From NCBI GenBank assembly GCA_002104985.1, contig MCGO01000002.1, positions 496,001-560,000 on the forward strand: 64,000 nt of DNA, in the 5' to 3' direction. This stretch comes from Rhizoclosmatium globosum. Lineage: Eukaryota > Chytridiomycota > Chytridiomycetes > Chytridiales > Chytriomycetaceae. Positions 36,723-49,258 of the stretch are shown one piece after another; position 1 is the first letter of the stretch; the number at the start of each line of letters is the position of its first letter. A model generated the notes under the pieces. That model saw only the letters and a list, made by a program, of their open reading frames with translations, was not told the DNA's origin and made no database searches. The position numbers and the translations under genes were made by a program.

Positions 36723-38218
36723 TTATCGGCTTTCTGTTTGATTTGTATTGCCGTTGGACTGATGTTGCTGAGGCACCCTTCCCTTTTTGAGAGTCTTTAC
36801 TGGTTGAGGTGGCAATGGCTGAGGAGCAGGTAGTAAAAGTAACCACCATTTGGACCTGGCTGTGCATACATGGTTGTAATTGTTGCTGTGGTGGAGGAGG
36901 CTGATTCATATATTCTGGAGGAATAGCTTGTTGAGGTGAGGCATCTTCCGGAAGCACAGTACCCTCAGCAGGAGGTACTGAGGATAAAATACTGTCCATA
37001 ATATGGTGGATAGGCGTAAGGTCCTGACGGTGGTTGCGAGCTTCGTCTATCCAAAGGCGGTGAGGTTACACCCTGAAACCCAGGAGACGTTGTCCCGCCT
37101 TCACCCCCACTACTCCACGATCCCGTTGAAACAAGCGTTGAATTTGAATTTGCTGCAGAAGATAAGAATATACTAGAGCGTCTGTCCGTTGATGCAGGTG
37201 GGGTTGTTAAATCTGCAGCAGTGGGAGGAGATGATGTGATGAACTCTTGTTCGTTCTCTCCTTTGTTGGAGGATTGATTTCCTTTCGCGGGTCCGCCATT
37301 TGACGCAAATCCAGATGAGGGGGGTTGCGGCGGAGTGGGCCGATAAAGACAAAGCCGTAGGAGTTTGGACATACCCCGGCCATTGTTGCCCATTAGGTCC
37401 ATAGTACACTCCATTCCCCGCATTTGGTCGTGGCTGAGGGGAGCTGATATTGATTCGATTAGGGCAAGTTTGGGAGGGTAATCGAAAATTTTTACCTTTG
37501 TCGTTGTATGACTCTGAGGGAGGAGCGCCGTTTGGAAACTGTCCAGGGGGTAGATATGGAGACTGCATATACACTCCCATCATGGGAGAGAACATTGAAT
37601 GCATTGGCTGGGGCTGCTGTTGAAATCCAGCTTGTGGATCTCCAATGACGCTAGTGCCACCTGGCCCCGTCACGTTTGCAGCTTGAAGCCCCTTGGGACC
37701 GTGTATCAAATCAAATTCGACATCTTCTCCTTCCAATAAACTCCTAAAATAGGGTGCGACAAAGAGTCGGGACCATTGTTAGCTAATCAACAATCAAGAT
37801 TTCCCGAAATATTGGGAATATCGACAAACACACACCTGAATCCTCCGTCGGGTTTGATAATAGCGGTATGGTGTACAAAAACTGTGGATGGCGTTTACGT
37901 TTAGTATTCCGATTTTGGGGGGAGGAGAGGTTGGAAGGGGATGGAAAAAAGGATACCTTCTGCGTCAGCCTCTCCCTCGTGCGGAATGATGAAGCCATAA
38001 CCTATCACAACAGAATCAGCAGGCATAACTAGCTTGCATTCCAGCATACCTTTCTGAGCGTTAAAGAACTTGACGTAGCCCGCAGAGCGATGGCTCTCAC
38101 TGGGGCGCAGCAAGACACCCGAGGACAGACCACCGGCCGGAGACTCGGCGACCGAAGCCCTTTGATCCAGAGCTAGTGAAGGTTGATCGGAGGTGGTTGT
38201 AGTTGCAGCTGAGCTCAT
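36723..38218 (-). CDS. Cold-shock-domain RNA-binding protein with Pro/Gln/Ser-rich tail
   Basis: A single-stranded nucleic acid binder. The cold-shock domain begins YVKFFNAQKGYGFIIPHEGE and continues VFVHHTAI and LLEGEDVEFDLIHGPKGLQA, covering RNP1 (KGYGFI) and RNP2 (VFVHH). Before it is a Ser/Ala-rich head. After it is a long tail rich in P, Q, G, N and S (GPNGQQWPGYV, RPTPPQPPSSGF). Introns are at 37453-37497, 37744-37835, 37882-37956 and 38002-38049. Several frame breaks disturb the tail between 36800 and 37450, so the exact C-terminus (I chose the stop at 36723) is uncertain. It looks like a fungal relative of Y-box proteins; the target RNA is unknown. Confidence 0.8.
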
Positions 38219-38531
38219 TTGAAATCAAATAGTTGCTGACGATTCTTTTTTGATGGCTGACTCTGAGTTCGAATATTGCAGAGTGCGTGGAAGCTGGACA
38301 GTGGCGGTCGCTGGCGGATCAGAAAGAGGTGCGGCACGTGCTTCGATTGCGGCGGCGGCGGAGTTTCAAATCGGTGGGTCGGTGCGTGGGTGCTGTGGTT
38401 CGCGGCGAGGGCGTCCGAATTTCCAAGGCTCTTCTTCCTCGAAAGGGTTTTGATTGAAAATTTTCAGTATCTGCTGCCTTCCCACTTCCACTGGACTGTG
38501 TTCATTCATCACTTTGTTTTTATTCAGACAT
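38219..38531. other. Intergenic between cold-shock gene start and UTP18 end
   Basis: Holds the upstream side of the cold-shock gene and the 3' side of UTP18. A 67-codon GC-rich open frame at 38250-38453 on the plus strand has no recognisable features, and I do not call it. Nothing else seen. Confidence 0.6.
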
Positions 38532-40462
38532 TCAACAGGCGCCAAATGCAGTCGCACGATATAAAAGAACTGTTCCCTTGTCATTTCCAATTGCAAGGTA
38601 TCCACCTCCTGGCGACCACGCAGTCGATTGAACATATCCCAACGGTGTACTTGGTGTTGGCCAATTTGCAAACACATTCAGAGTGGGACAATGCGCGATT
38701 TTCAATGAGTCCTTCTTGAGTCGGGACGATAACAAGAGAGCTTGAGATGAAGGATGGAATGACAAATTACTGATTCCAGTTGTGAGATTCATTAATGATC
38801 TAGATGGTGTTGGATTGCTTGTTGAAAGAGCTGTCGACGTAGAATACACGTTCACGATACCAGCGTTTGAGCTAAGGTTGCACAAAGAAAAATCGTGAGA
38901 AACATGAGTCGGGAAAACCGAGGAAATATTACCCTGTTGCGATATAAGAGTTATCCGGTGATACAGCCAAATTGTGCACATTGACCGCCCCCTCGTCAAA
39001 GAATCGATGGACGCATTGTCGTGTGGCAAGGTCCCATTGGTAAATCTCTCCATCACCTGGTTCACACATTAAAACCCAGAGAAGAAACAAAAAAAACACG
39101 ATCCAAATACAAACCTCCAATTGAGTACAAGAATCTACCATCCTTGGTGAAGTCAAACGCAGTACAAGTTCCGTTCATTCTCAAGTTGGCAATCCATTGC
39201 TTGCTTTGTGCGGAAATCAAAATAATATATCCATCTCGGCCCATGAACGCAATGAATTTCCCACATGGACTGACAATGAACTTTTCAAACTTGTCTTCGT
39301 CCCTTCCACGAATTCCATCAATACGCTCCGCCTGGCCCGCTTCAACGTCATACACGTAAAAGAACTTTTTAACACTCGATAGAATGACTTGACGACCAGT
39401 GGCATTGAAGTCGGCACAGTGAATTGGGAAGTCCTTCAAGAACACACTCTGAATCTTTGGGTTTACTTTCCCGTCAACATGGAACAATCGCAGAGTTTTA
39501 TCCAATCCGGCTGTCAAGAGAACTGGTGCGTTGGGGTGGAATTTACAAGACTGAACAACGGATTGACTAGGACTCGCGTTGTTGGCATCTGTCATACGGA
39601 ACACATCGAGATGATCCTTTGGTAGTCTAATACGCATGTTACGATCAATCATGGCCTTCGTACTTCGCAACACGCATTCACGCTTCCCAAGGCTCCGTTT
39701 CAGTGAGGTAATTTTCTTGAAGAGTAGGGTCTGGTTTCAAAGCCCAAGATGGTGTTGGGTGAAGTTCAAGAACTGTTTACGAAGACGATTCTCAAATTCT
39801 TGAGTCGAAATGGAAGTTTCGTCTTCTGCTTCGCGAAGTTTCCTGGTACGGTTTGATCCAGTGCTAATGTCCACAGCTTTGAGTCCTGGCTGTCGTTGTC
39901 GAAAGTGTCCTCCCAACAGCAGCCTTCTCTGATTTTGGCAATCCTTCTTTGACTTTGGGTCTTCCACGACTTCGACTCGATTATTTTCAGCTTCTTCGGT
40001 GGTAGATTCACCCACAATAGTTGGTTTCTTGCGATCAATCACAAACACTGAACAAGGTGTCAATACACGATCGCATTCAATTCAACAGGCCATACCTCTT
40101 CCTCCCCTTCGTCTTCCTGCAACTTCATCGACGGTTTCCTGGATTTGTTCACCGATCACGTCAGCGGCCTTCCTCTTTGCAGCCTCGCCACTCAGAATCG
40201 CCTTGAGTTTCTCGCCGTCGTCGTCCAAAGTCGCGGCGCCAAAGACGAGATCCTCAAGATCCATTTCCTCGTCGTCCTTGTTCTTGTCGGCTTCGGCGCG
40301 GACGCGGGACCGGACCTTGTCGATTTCAACCTGCAACGCGGACACCTTGGCCTCGTTTGCGGCGATCTTCGACTTCTTGGCCTTTTTGTTGCTGCTGCCG
40401 GTGACGGTGTGTGGGTTTGCAGGCGGCACGTTGATGCTGAGTGTTCGCTTCTCGGGAGCCAT
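38532..40462 (-). CDS. UTP18: U3 snoRNP protein UTP18 (WD40)
   Basis: Part of the small-subunit processome. The N-terminus is acidic and charged (DLEDLVFGAATLDDDGE). WD40 repeats follow: VVQSCKFHPNAPVLLTAGLD, KTLRLFHVDGKVNPKIQSVF, FPIHCADFNATGRQVIL, KFEKFIVSPCGKFIAFMGRD, TCTAFDFTKDGRFLYSIGGD and GEIYQWDLATRQCVHRF, ending GNDKGTVLLYRATAFGAC. VDGK-x-NPKIQSV is diagnostic of UTP18. Introns are at 38872-38942, 39057-39114 and 40048-40095. Frame breaks lie near 39700-39760. The neighbouring AAA gene lies upstream on the same strand. Confidence 0.9.
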
Positions 40463-40562
40463 GTTGAAAGTGGTTGGTGGTGGTGGTTGGCAGAAAAAAA
40501 CAAAAAGAAAGAGAACTTCTCTTGCCAAACAAAACAAAACAAAGTAAATGTATTTAACCAAA

Positions 40563-42573
40563 TCAATATTCAAAGAGAATAAGCATTATTAACCATTTCA
40601 TGACGTCCAATGGATGTGATTTCCATGTCTGCTCAATCAATTCCTGCGTAACAGCGGAGCCTTCATCCTCAGCTAATGCCAGTGCCAATCGAACCGCATT
40701 TTGATTTGACGGCCGTTCAAAACAGTTTGAGCCAGCTTGCCGAAATCAATGCCTGCATCGACTTGGATTCCACTCAATTTTCCCATCAAGTTTCTCCAAA
40801 CTTGCTCACGAGCTGCTGGATCCAAGTGATCGTAACGTAACGCAACCGTGACTCGCGACTCAAAGCTGCATCAAACTCCAACACTCTGTTTGTGGTCAAG
40901 AAGAGGATTCCCTGATGATATTCAAGGAGTCGGAGCATCACACAAACCATCGCATTCCTAACAACATCTGAGCTACTGCCCCCACTCCCACGTTTTTCCA
41001 AGAAAACATCAGCCTCGTCAATAATGGCCAACGCGTCCCAACCTGAACAAAGCTCCAAAACAGTTCCCAACGTTTTTCCATCTCCTCAGGATTCGTTCCC
41101 AACTCTCCCATCGTCACGTAATAGAGAGGTTTATGCAACAACTCCGCGATTGCTTCTGCAGTCAGAGTTTTACCAACACCTGGCGGTCCATGCAACAAGA
41201 ACACAGAGCCTCCACTTTTCCCCGCAACGATATCCTCAAATTTAGATTGCGTTTTCTTTCCTCCAAACGAACAAGAGCTTTGATGAGCTTCTTGCGTTCA
41301 GGAGCAAGAACCAACTGCTCGAAAGCGTCATCGTTGAATTGTATTTCATGAAGGAATCAATCAGAACATGACCCCACGCCTTGACAGCGAAACTGAAACC
41401 CACAAGAGCAGGCCAAACAAGTGCATGCAAAAAGGAAGGAAGGTTACGGTACAAAGAAGGTGTTGTCTGCAGACGGAGGTGGTGCATCCGTGGCAGTGTC
41501 CTTGTTGAATCCAGATTCTCCCATCACGCGTTTGTAACGACCAGCAGTAGCAGCCATAGCAAGAGTGATTTCGTCGGAACCTTGCGATGGATAGTGTCCA
41601 AGAAGAAGCCACGTTCTCCATCAATCACGATTCTTCCAGACGATGCGGAAGGAACAAGAGATCGTTTACTCGCCTGTCCACCATGGATAAAGAAACTGGA
41701 CGCATGGTACTCAACAAACTTGGTTTCAGCGCCTTGAGTGAATTGGGCACACTTGGTTCCACGTTCGCGGAAAAGGGTTTCGAGGGCAGAAGTTTCCCCC
41801 TTCGCAATTGGAATCGCAACTCCTAATTCTTCAAGGTCTTTACACGGGATCCAGTCCAACCAGAATACACTTCTTCAAACTCGACAACAGCAAAGTATTG
41901 ACCGAATCTACGCTTTCCATTCGAATACGGAAGCACTTTTCGTTCCTAAAAATAACAGTGAGTAATTAATTATACATCCTTAAACTCTGTTCTCACTTGA
42001 ATAAAGTCTTCTTCTCCTCAAACCAACTCTCAACAACCCTGTATCCTGCTTTGACGCTCCCTCCAGCCAACCCAGTTCTCGCTGCAACAAGCGATCCTGG
42101 TACATACAATTCGCCCAACCCGTCAAACTCAATATTTCCTGTTGCAATCGCCTCGCGGTGGCTCTCCAATTCAGTCTTGAACATTTCCTCGACCCAATTA
42201 CAAGCTCATTGAGCCCTAGAACAGAAACAGATTCCTTGACAGTCTGTGGACGGAACCCAAGAACAGAAAACAGAGACACGGCATGGTGACGAGCGTAGCG
42301 GGCCTTGTCCTCGTCAGCCTCGATGATTGAAGTGTTGTATTCGTTGAGGACGAGTTGTGCGGCTCGGAGCTTGCCCAGAGCGAGATAAAGCTGGTAAGAC
42401 TGGACGCGGCGGTTCAGAGGAGTCCCAGGGAGGAGCGTCTTGATCAAGGGAAACAGGGCAATTGTGTTTGGTGGTGCCGGGTTGGTTGGAGCTGCAATGT
42501 GGAATTCGGGGGGAGCATCCTCAGGAACGTGGATTGTAAAAGGTTCAGGTGTTGATTCAGTCATTTCAAGCAT
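40563..42573 (-). CDS. AAA ATPase of the fungal DUF7025-associated type
   Basis: A large class of fungal AAA proteins with an N-terminal DUF7025-like part and one AAA module. Walker A is LLHGPPGVGKTLTAEAIAEL and Walker B is LAIIDEADVFLEKRG. GILFLTTNRVLEFDAAL gives sensor 1, and an arginine follows in the ALSSRV region. The stretch FNDDAFEQLVLAPERKKLI just before the AAA core is typical. The N-terminal half has FVEYHASSFFIHGGQA and GERGFFLDTIHR. An intron lies at 41946-41996; frame breaks lie near 40860, 41250, 41390, 41560, 41825 and 42185. The stop is about 100 bp from the UTP18 start. Substrates of these proteins are largely unknown. Confidence 0.82.
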
Positions 42574-42950
42574 ATACTTCTTCGTCTTGAAGGTGCTTGG
42601 TTAAATAGACTTTTTGAGCGAATTTGTGATCAAAACACCGACTTCAAAAACACCGACTCACCTCCACCCCTTCCATCCACCCCCTCCAATTCCAACATCC
42701 ACGTTGAATAAATTTTCAATAAGGGGAAAGGTTTGTTCCATTTTGATTGTGACATTGCTACAGGACTTCAACTTTAATACCTAAACGGTTTGGATTCGAC
42801 AAGAAATAATTGCTTGAAGGGAAGTGATTGAGGACGGCTCAGTCTTCTCAATTGAGAGTACCACAACAAAGCACACAAGCTCTACACATCGCATTATTCA
42901 AAAAAAGAAAGAGAGTGAGTTTGTTTGAGAAAATTGCCAAAACCAATGGG

Positions 42951-44209
42951 ATGGAAATGTCATACCGGCCGTCCGAACAGATCGCTCGTATCCCTTCAAC
43001 AGACGGCGTAACACTGAAGCACGTATCGGAACACCTGTAGTCTCCCCGACTACCCGTAAGGATGTCTGTGTCATTGTTACACATCCATATGGATCGTTGG
43101 GTGGCAACCTCCAAAACAACGTAGTCGAAGCCGTCGTAAAGCCTTGGAAAGGACTATATGACAGTTCGATTTAACTTTCGCGGAGTTGGAGGAAGCACGA
43201 GCAGAGGTGTGTTGAGTGGTGAAACGTCAACCTCCTAACCTTCAATTGCTGGAAGGAACCTTCAATGGCCAAGGAGAGACCGAAGATCTTTTGAGTGTTT
43301 GGCGCTATGTTAGGATCGAGTTGATCTTCAACCACGATTCTTCCTGTTGGTGGGATACTCATATGGCTGTATCCCGTGCGCTGGAGCCTGCATGGAAATT
43401 GAAGGATGTATTGGTAAACCTCGTAATATGCACTAAGAATTTCTATCTAAAACTTGCTAGGTGTTGCCACGATTAGTTTCCCAGCGAGTGTGATGTGGTT
43501 CTTGACATTCGGGAACAGTGCCAAATACACAGGAACGTTACGTGCATTCTCTCTCCCGAAACTATTTATTATGGGTAACTTACAGAAGTGGTAATAATAG
43601 TATTCTAAGACTTTTTAGGAACGCGAGACAATTTCACTTCCACCAAGGCTTTTGAACAAATGACGTCAACAATGTCCGAACTAAAACACGTGGATATAAT
43701 TGACAATATGGATCACTTTTGGTTCGATAGGAAGATGTGGTAGTGGAATGTATTCGAAAATGGATCCGAACGGAGAAGTTGGTGCCGCAGCGGGCGAGAG
43801 GTGTGCCATTAGCTCCATTAGACTCTATTAGAGATGTGCGGAAAGCTGATCAACAACATACCCGTCCTCAGACTCCAACATTGAGCTTGGACGGGAATTA
43901 CAGAATCAAGTCGGTTCCATCAGCAGAATCCCTGAATGTAATCAAGCGCAGTCCGTCGCCGAGACGTAGCCCCTGGGAGGCTCTCTCGATCTTCTTAGTT
44001 TGGATCGAGATGATACAGGGTTGACGAAACTTGGTACAGAAAAGCTAATTCCTGATTCAAATGCAACTTTGGGAGATAGCAGTGATTTGAAGAAAAAGAA
44101 GGTGGTTGTTGGATTAGTTTCGGCTGGTGATGACTTGTCAAAACTGTATGAGAAGGAAGTGGACACTTCAAACGCAACTCTCGGAGGATCCACAAGCTAT
44201 CTTTCATGA
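42951..44209 (+). CDS. Alpha/beta hydrolase with Ser-rich C-terminal tail
   Basis: A serine hydrolase of the alpha/beta fold with oxyanion motif THPYGSLGGNLQNNVVEA, RFNFRGVGGS, nucleophile elbow VGYSYG, acid in MGTRDNFTS and histidine in NMDHFWF. The expected Ser-Asp-His order is present. A long polar tail (PSPRR, NATLGDSSDLKKKK, NATLGGSTSYLS) follows. Introns are at 43207-43255, 43414-43460 and 43575-43618. Frame breaks lie near 43013, 43140, 43305, 43733 and 43975. The start is chosen at MEMSYRPSEQIARIPSTDGV; an upstream ATG at 42828 in the same frame is possible. The substrate is unknown. Confidence 0.75.
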
Positions 44210-44245
44210 TCAAATTATTCTTATATATCTTATATAAAGTAGTAT

Positions 44246-45257
44246 CTATTCAGTGAATCTCAAGAAAAATTCATAGCTTCCCAAGAAAACAGCACCTCCA
44301 ACACTAATCCATCCGACTCGAGGGCCAATACCTCGGAATAATGCAGAATAACCTTCCTCTCTCACAATCTTACTGAAACTTCCTGGAATAGAGTTGTAGG
44401 AGTTTGCTCCGTTCTGTTTGCAGTTGTTAATAGATCGAGGGTTAATTTAACAAACTCACATTTTTGGATAGCATAATTCGCGTTTTCACCACATCCAAAG
44501 GTGTGGTAACAGCAGCAGCAATTCCTCCAGCAATAGATCCACAAAGAGCAGCTTCCCAAGGGTTGCACTTCTTTCCCTTCGCTTGTCCCCACATCTTCTT
44601 CATATATTCAAATAGCGGAAACTGGACACAACAGAATGGAATCTCTCGGAAGATTGTCATTGTGAATCCGCGATACATTCCCAAAGGTCCATCTGCTTTG
44701 AGAATGGAGCTGACGGCTGTGGACACAGAGTTGTATTGTCCAGTTTGCATTCGTGTTTTAACAACTTCCGTTGGAACTCGGATGAGACAGGCCATCTATC
44801 ACATGGGGAATATTACTAATTTCGTACTTTCGGATTGATTCGTAACCAACCACTTCTCCTCCACTGGCAGAGAGCATATGAATGATAGTATCCCTTTTGC
44901 CAGTCTTATCGCCGATAGATGCGTTCAGCTTTCGCTTCAAGAATTCATAGGTGGAAAAGAATGCGGCCGCTGGAACAAACAGCTTGTGTTAAGTTATGAC
45001 AAGTTGATGGCAGAAACTTACCCCCAGGAGCAGATCCAATAGCGGCAGATGATAGACCCGCATATACTCCTTTGAATCCACCAGCTGCCCTGAAACCTTC
45101 TCTGGATTGCTGATAGTTGATGAAGGGATCAGATCAATCACTATGCCTCCAAGAAACGCACCAAACGTGTCTTGATCGTATCCAATGGAAACAATGCAAT
45201 GTCTACAGTGACTCCGGCTGCAGCTCCAGCAAGAAGGGACGCTGTGAATGTTGGCAT
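44246..45257 (-). CDS. Mitochondrial S-adenosylmethionine carrier (SLC25A26/PET8)
   Basis: A six-helix mitochondrial carrier with three repeats: [21 protein letters not shown] and [11 protein letters not shown]. The fingerprint of the SAM carrier is present: [75 protein letters not shown] and [14 protein letters not shown]. Introns are at 44414-44459, 44796-44850, 44970-45021 and 45110-45161. No frame break was found. Its ATG is only 38 bp from the divergent eIF3i ATG. Transport of SAM into mitochondria is inferred from the ortholog group. Confidence 0.9.
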
Positions 45258-45295
45258 CTTTCACCCAATTTTTTCTTTTTTCGAACTAACACAAG
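45258..45295. promoter_or_regulatory. 38-bp divergent promoter: SAM carrier / eIF3i
   Basis: The shortest start-to-start gap here. It holds T-rich runs and no TATA box. Transcripts of at least one gene probably start inside the other gene's leader or coding region; that is inferred. Confidence 0.45.
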
Positions 45296-46612
45296 ATGGT
45301 GAGAGTCCCTATTATGCGTTTGACAGCAATCATAGTATTTACCATGGATGCGTTTTCAGAGACCAATTCTTCTTCACGGACATCTGCGGTCGCTGACCCG
45401 AATCCGGTACAACGCTGACGGAGACTTGCTCTTCTCTGCCTCAAAGGACAACAAGCCATGTGTCTGGTACTCGGCAAACGGAGAGCGATTGGGAACTTTC
45501 AATGGACACAATGGAACTGTCTGGGACCTTGCCGTGACCCGTTAGTCTTGATGCATACAGGAAACGAAAGCGCTTTAACACATACACTACAGAGGACAGC
45601 AGATACCTGCTTACTGGATCCGCTGATAACACTTGCAAGATGTGGGAGGTTGAGACCGGTCGATGCGTGTTCACTTGGGAGACAAGAACAGCTGTGCGTG
45701 CTGTTTCGTTTGCTCTTGGAGACGAAAAGGCTTTGTTTGTTACCGATGCGACTATGGGACAACAATCTACTATTCATATCGTACCAATTGAATCTGACCC
45801 TGAAGACCGTTAGTGTTATGCATTTCTTGGGCGTGGAAAGGCTTGATTGATGTGGAGGAGCCAAAATGGACACCTTCGGCATTGAGAAACTTACTTCAAA
45901 TTCATTCATAGAAACCTCTGAAGTCCTGAGAACAATTGTCATTACTGGACCAAAGGCGACTGTTGCTGTTTGGGGAAACCTCAACCGTACAATTATTACT
46001 GGACACGAAGACGGAACTATCACTGAATGGAATGCGGATGTAAGAATTGTTTGGAATGGCATTAAATGCTGATTCGCCTCACAGACTGGTGCCAAAATCA
46101 AATCCGCCAAAAACCACGAAAAGACATCACCGATATTCAATTCTCAAAAGACAAATCTCACTTCATGTCGAGTTCAAAGGATCACGCTGCTTATCTGACT
46201 GACTCAAAAACCCTGAAAGTGATGAAGCGTTTTGTGACAGAACGTCCCGTCAACAGTGCAATCCTGTCTCCAATCCGTCCACACGTTATTTTGGGTGGAG
46301 GACAAGATGCCATGTCCGTTACGACAACTTCATTGAAGGGAAATAAGTTCGAGAGCAGATTCTACCACGCCGTTTTTGAAGATGAGATTGGAAGAATCAA
46401 GGGACACTTCGGACCAATCAACACTCTTGCATTCCACCCCAACGGTCGCAGGTATGATTTATAGTCTCACTGTATTATGCAATATTGACTTTGTGTTTTG
46501 CAGCTTCTCATCTGGAGGAGAGGACGGTTTCATTCGTATCCACCACTTGGACGAAGACTACTTTGACTTCAAATACGACGAAGAGAATTTTAATGACCTT
46601 CCTGAAATGTAA
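45296..46612 (+). CDS. TIF34: Translation initiation factor eIF3 subunit i (TIF34)
   Basis: A seven-WD40 propeller of the eIF3 core. Exon 1 contributes only the start codon; after an intron at 45299-45359 the protein reads [107 protein letters not shown] and [16 protein letters not shown], ending FNDLPEM. The GGGQDAM-VTTTS and GHFGPIN-FHP-G motifs are specific to eIF3i. Other introns are at 45541-45592, 45809-45857 (acceptor uncertain), 46040-46084 and 46452-46503. A frame break lies near 46122. Confidence 0.93.
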
Positions 46613-46774
46613 AATATCGATTTGGGGTCTTGTGATGATGTTGGGAGGGAAGGTGCCAGACGTTATTTTTTGATGGATGATGCAATCTGTATGGAAGCGC
46701 AGAATACACAGTTTTTAATTTGAGAGTTATTTTATTTCAACGTGGCATGAGTTATTGTCTTCTATCTCACAAAA

Positions 46775-49133
46775 ATGGTTTCGAAGTCCTTTGCCATTGC
46801 GAGTTTACTCGCCACGGCTGCTTCGGCCTTCTACCTGCCTGGTATGGCACCAAGAACTACCAGAAGGGACAAGCTGTTGAGCTGCTGGTGAATGCGCTGT
46901 CATCGCCTGACTCGGTAGGGACGCTTAGAAGGTTATCAAAGGATCATTAATTTACTCCTTCTTTCCCTTCACCCCAACCCTATGCGTTTGCTCGCTTTTT
47001 GATCTTGTAGGTTCTTCCATATGACCAGTACTATGAGCAATTCCACTTCTGTGAGCCTGAGGGCGGCAAGAAGGCTCAATCCGAGAACTTGGGAAGTATG
47101 CTCTTCGGTGATCGATTCTACGACTCTCGTTTCAAGGTTCTGTGAATATTATTCAATGGAAGATGTGGTTCTCATCGCCCTGACAGATTAATATGCTGGT
47201 GGACCAAAAGTGTACCATTCTCTGTAAAGACGAGATCTCAATGTCCGCCGTTGATGCAGCGTTTGTTAATGAACGTATCAAGGAGAAATACGCTTTGAAC
47301 TGGTATGGCCTCTAGTGATGCTGTGGTTTTGATTTTTCACTTCAACAGGGTCATTGATCAACTCCCCGCCGCAAAACTAACGTCGGATAAGAAAACTGGA
47401 AAAGAATACTATCACCTTGGTTTGATTTGGGTTCCTATAACAACGTACGTCGAAATACTGCATCTCAAATCGCTTGGCTGAAGTTCCCCACAAACAGGAC
47501 AAGAAAACAGCATACTTGAACAACTACTTTGATATTCGTATCCAGTACAATGCAGTGGACGATAAAAACTACCGAGTCGTTGGAGCCTTTGTTTACCCAC
47601 ACAGTATTGCGGATGCTTCAGCCTGTGTTTACAACGAAAACGTCGCTCCATTACACTTGGCTGAAAACAAAGTTACTAAGTACAAGTATGCTTATAGTGT
47701 CACGTGGGAGAAGTCAGAGACTCCATGGAGGTTGGTTCCAGACACAAATTTGAAAGGGGTCTAAGCTCGATACAACAGCACTCGTTGGAACAAGTACTTG
47801 ACTTTGACTGCATCTTCTGAACCTCGTATTCACTGGTTTTCATTGATCAACTCTGTTGTGATTGTTTTGTTCTTGTCTGGAATGGTTGGAATGATTCTCG
47901 TTCGTGCCTTGTACAAGGATATGCCCGTTACAACCAAATTGATTCAATGGAAGACCCTCAAGAAGATTTCGGTTGGAAGTTGGTCCATGGAGATGTTTTC
48001 CGTACCCCTGTCCACTCCATTTTCTTGTCTGTTATGGTTGGAAGTGGTGCCCAGCTCTTTGTCATGTCCGGAATGACTCTGTGTATGTTCAATTAAGGCT
48101 TTCGATTTGACGGCTGACCCTTTTATTCCAGTGTTTGCCATCATGGGTTTCTTGTCTCCATCTAGCAGAGGATCCCTCTCGACCATTATGATTGTTTTCT
48201 ATGTTTTGTTTGGTTCGATCGCCGGATACTTCTCCGCTAGACTCTACAAGATGTTTGGAGGACAGTCATGGAAGAAGAACGTTATGTTGACTGCCTTCTT
48301 GTTCCCAGGGTGAGAGCCTTATGATCTTAATTTACGGCAAACCATACTCAATGAAACAACCAGAATTGTCTTTGGAATCTTCATTATTTTGAACTTCTTC
48401 CTCATTGGTGCCAAGAGTTCTGGTGCTGTTCCATTCTTGACAATCTTCTCATTGTTTGCCCTTTGGATCCTTGTATCTGCGCCTCTTTGTTTCGTTGGAG
48501 CATACTTTGGATTTAGCAAGGCTGTATGTTTCTGTGCTCTCAATGACTTCCTGTATCTAACAACCATTCCCAGAAAATTGAATTCCCTGTCCGCATCAAC
48601 CAGATTCCTCGCCAAATTCCTGAGCAAGTTTTCTACCTCAAGCCTATTGCTGCAGCTTTGTTGGGAGGAATCTTGCCTTTCGGTGCCATCTTCATTGAGC
48701 TGTACTTCATCATGAACAGTATTTGGTTCCACAAGGTCTACTACGTGTTTGGTTTCCTCTTTTTGGTGTTCTTGATCTTGATTATCACCTGTTCTGAGGT
48801 TGCCATCTTGCTCTGTTACTTCCACCTTTGTGCAGAGGACTACCACTGGTGGTGGAAGTCTTACTTCACTTCAGGAGCTTCTGCTTTCTACTTCTACGTG
48901 TATGGTATCGTGTATTACATCACCAAGCTGAAGTACGAGAACTTTGCCTCCACGATTTTGTACTTCGGTTGGACGGCTGTTATGGCATTTGGTTTGTTCT
49001 CCCTTACGGTGAGTCTCTTGAGGTATTCTCAAAAGCTCAAATTAATTATACCTTAATTCAATAGGGTACAATTGGATTCACAGCCTGTTTCTTCTTTGTG
49101 CACAAAATCTACTCATCCATTAAGGTTGATTAA
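46775..49133 (+). CDS. Transmembrane 9 superfamily protein (EMP70/nonaspanin)
   Basis: A nine-pass Golgi/endosomal protein. A signal peptide ([18 protein letters not shown]) is followed by the luminal domain with [52 protein letters not shown] and [20 protein letters not shown] after the first helix. Helices with [40 protein letters not shown] and [20 protein letters not shown] follow. The C-terminus ends KVD, the COPI-type Golgi-retention motif known for TM9 proteins. Introns: 46915-47010, 47137-47186, 47303-47348, 47445-47497, 47731-47765, 48083-48131, 48310-48363, 48524-48573 and 49009-49064. Frame breaks lie near 46852, 47422, 47730 and 47945. Confidence 0.93.
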
Positions 49134-49258
49134 ACAGAGACAGGCTACTCATCGTTTTTCTTTTGATCTATATTTTGTTTTCAGTTGTGGAGTGATCTGT
49201 TGACGGGTTTTTGGGTTGTAACAATGTTTTATGAAAAAGCCTCGTCGTTTTTATTCAT

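Noticed and set aside
38250..38453. A 67-codon open frame upstream of the cold-shock gene
   Set aside because: No homology or motif; GC-rich spacing sequence of the type that makes chance open frames.
45499..46140. A 213-codon open frame on the minus strand
   Set aside because: It is antisense to eIF3i exons that carry clear WD40 motifs.
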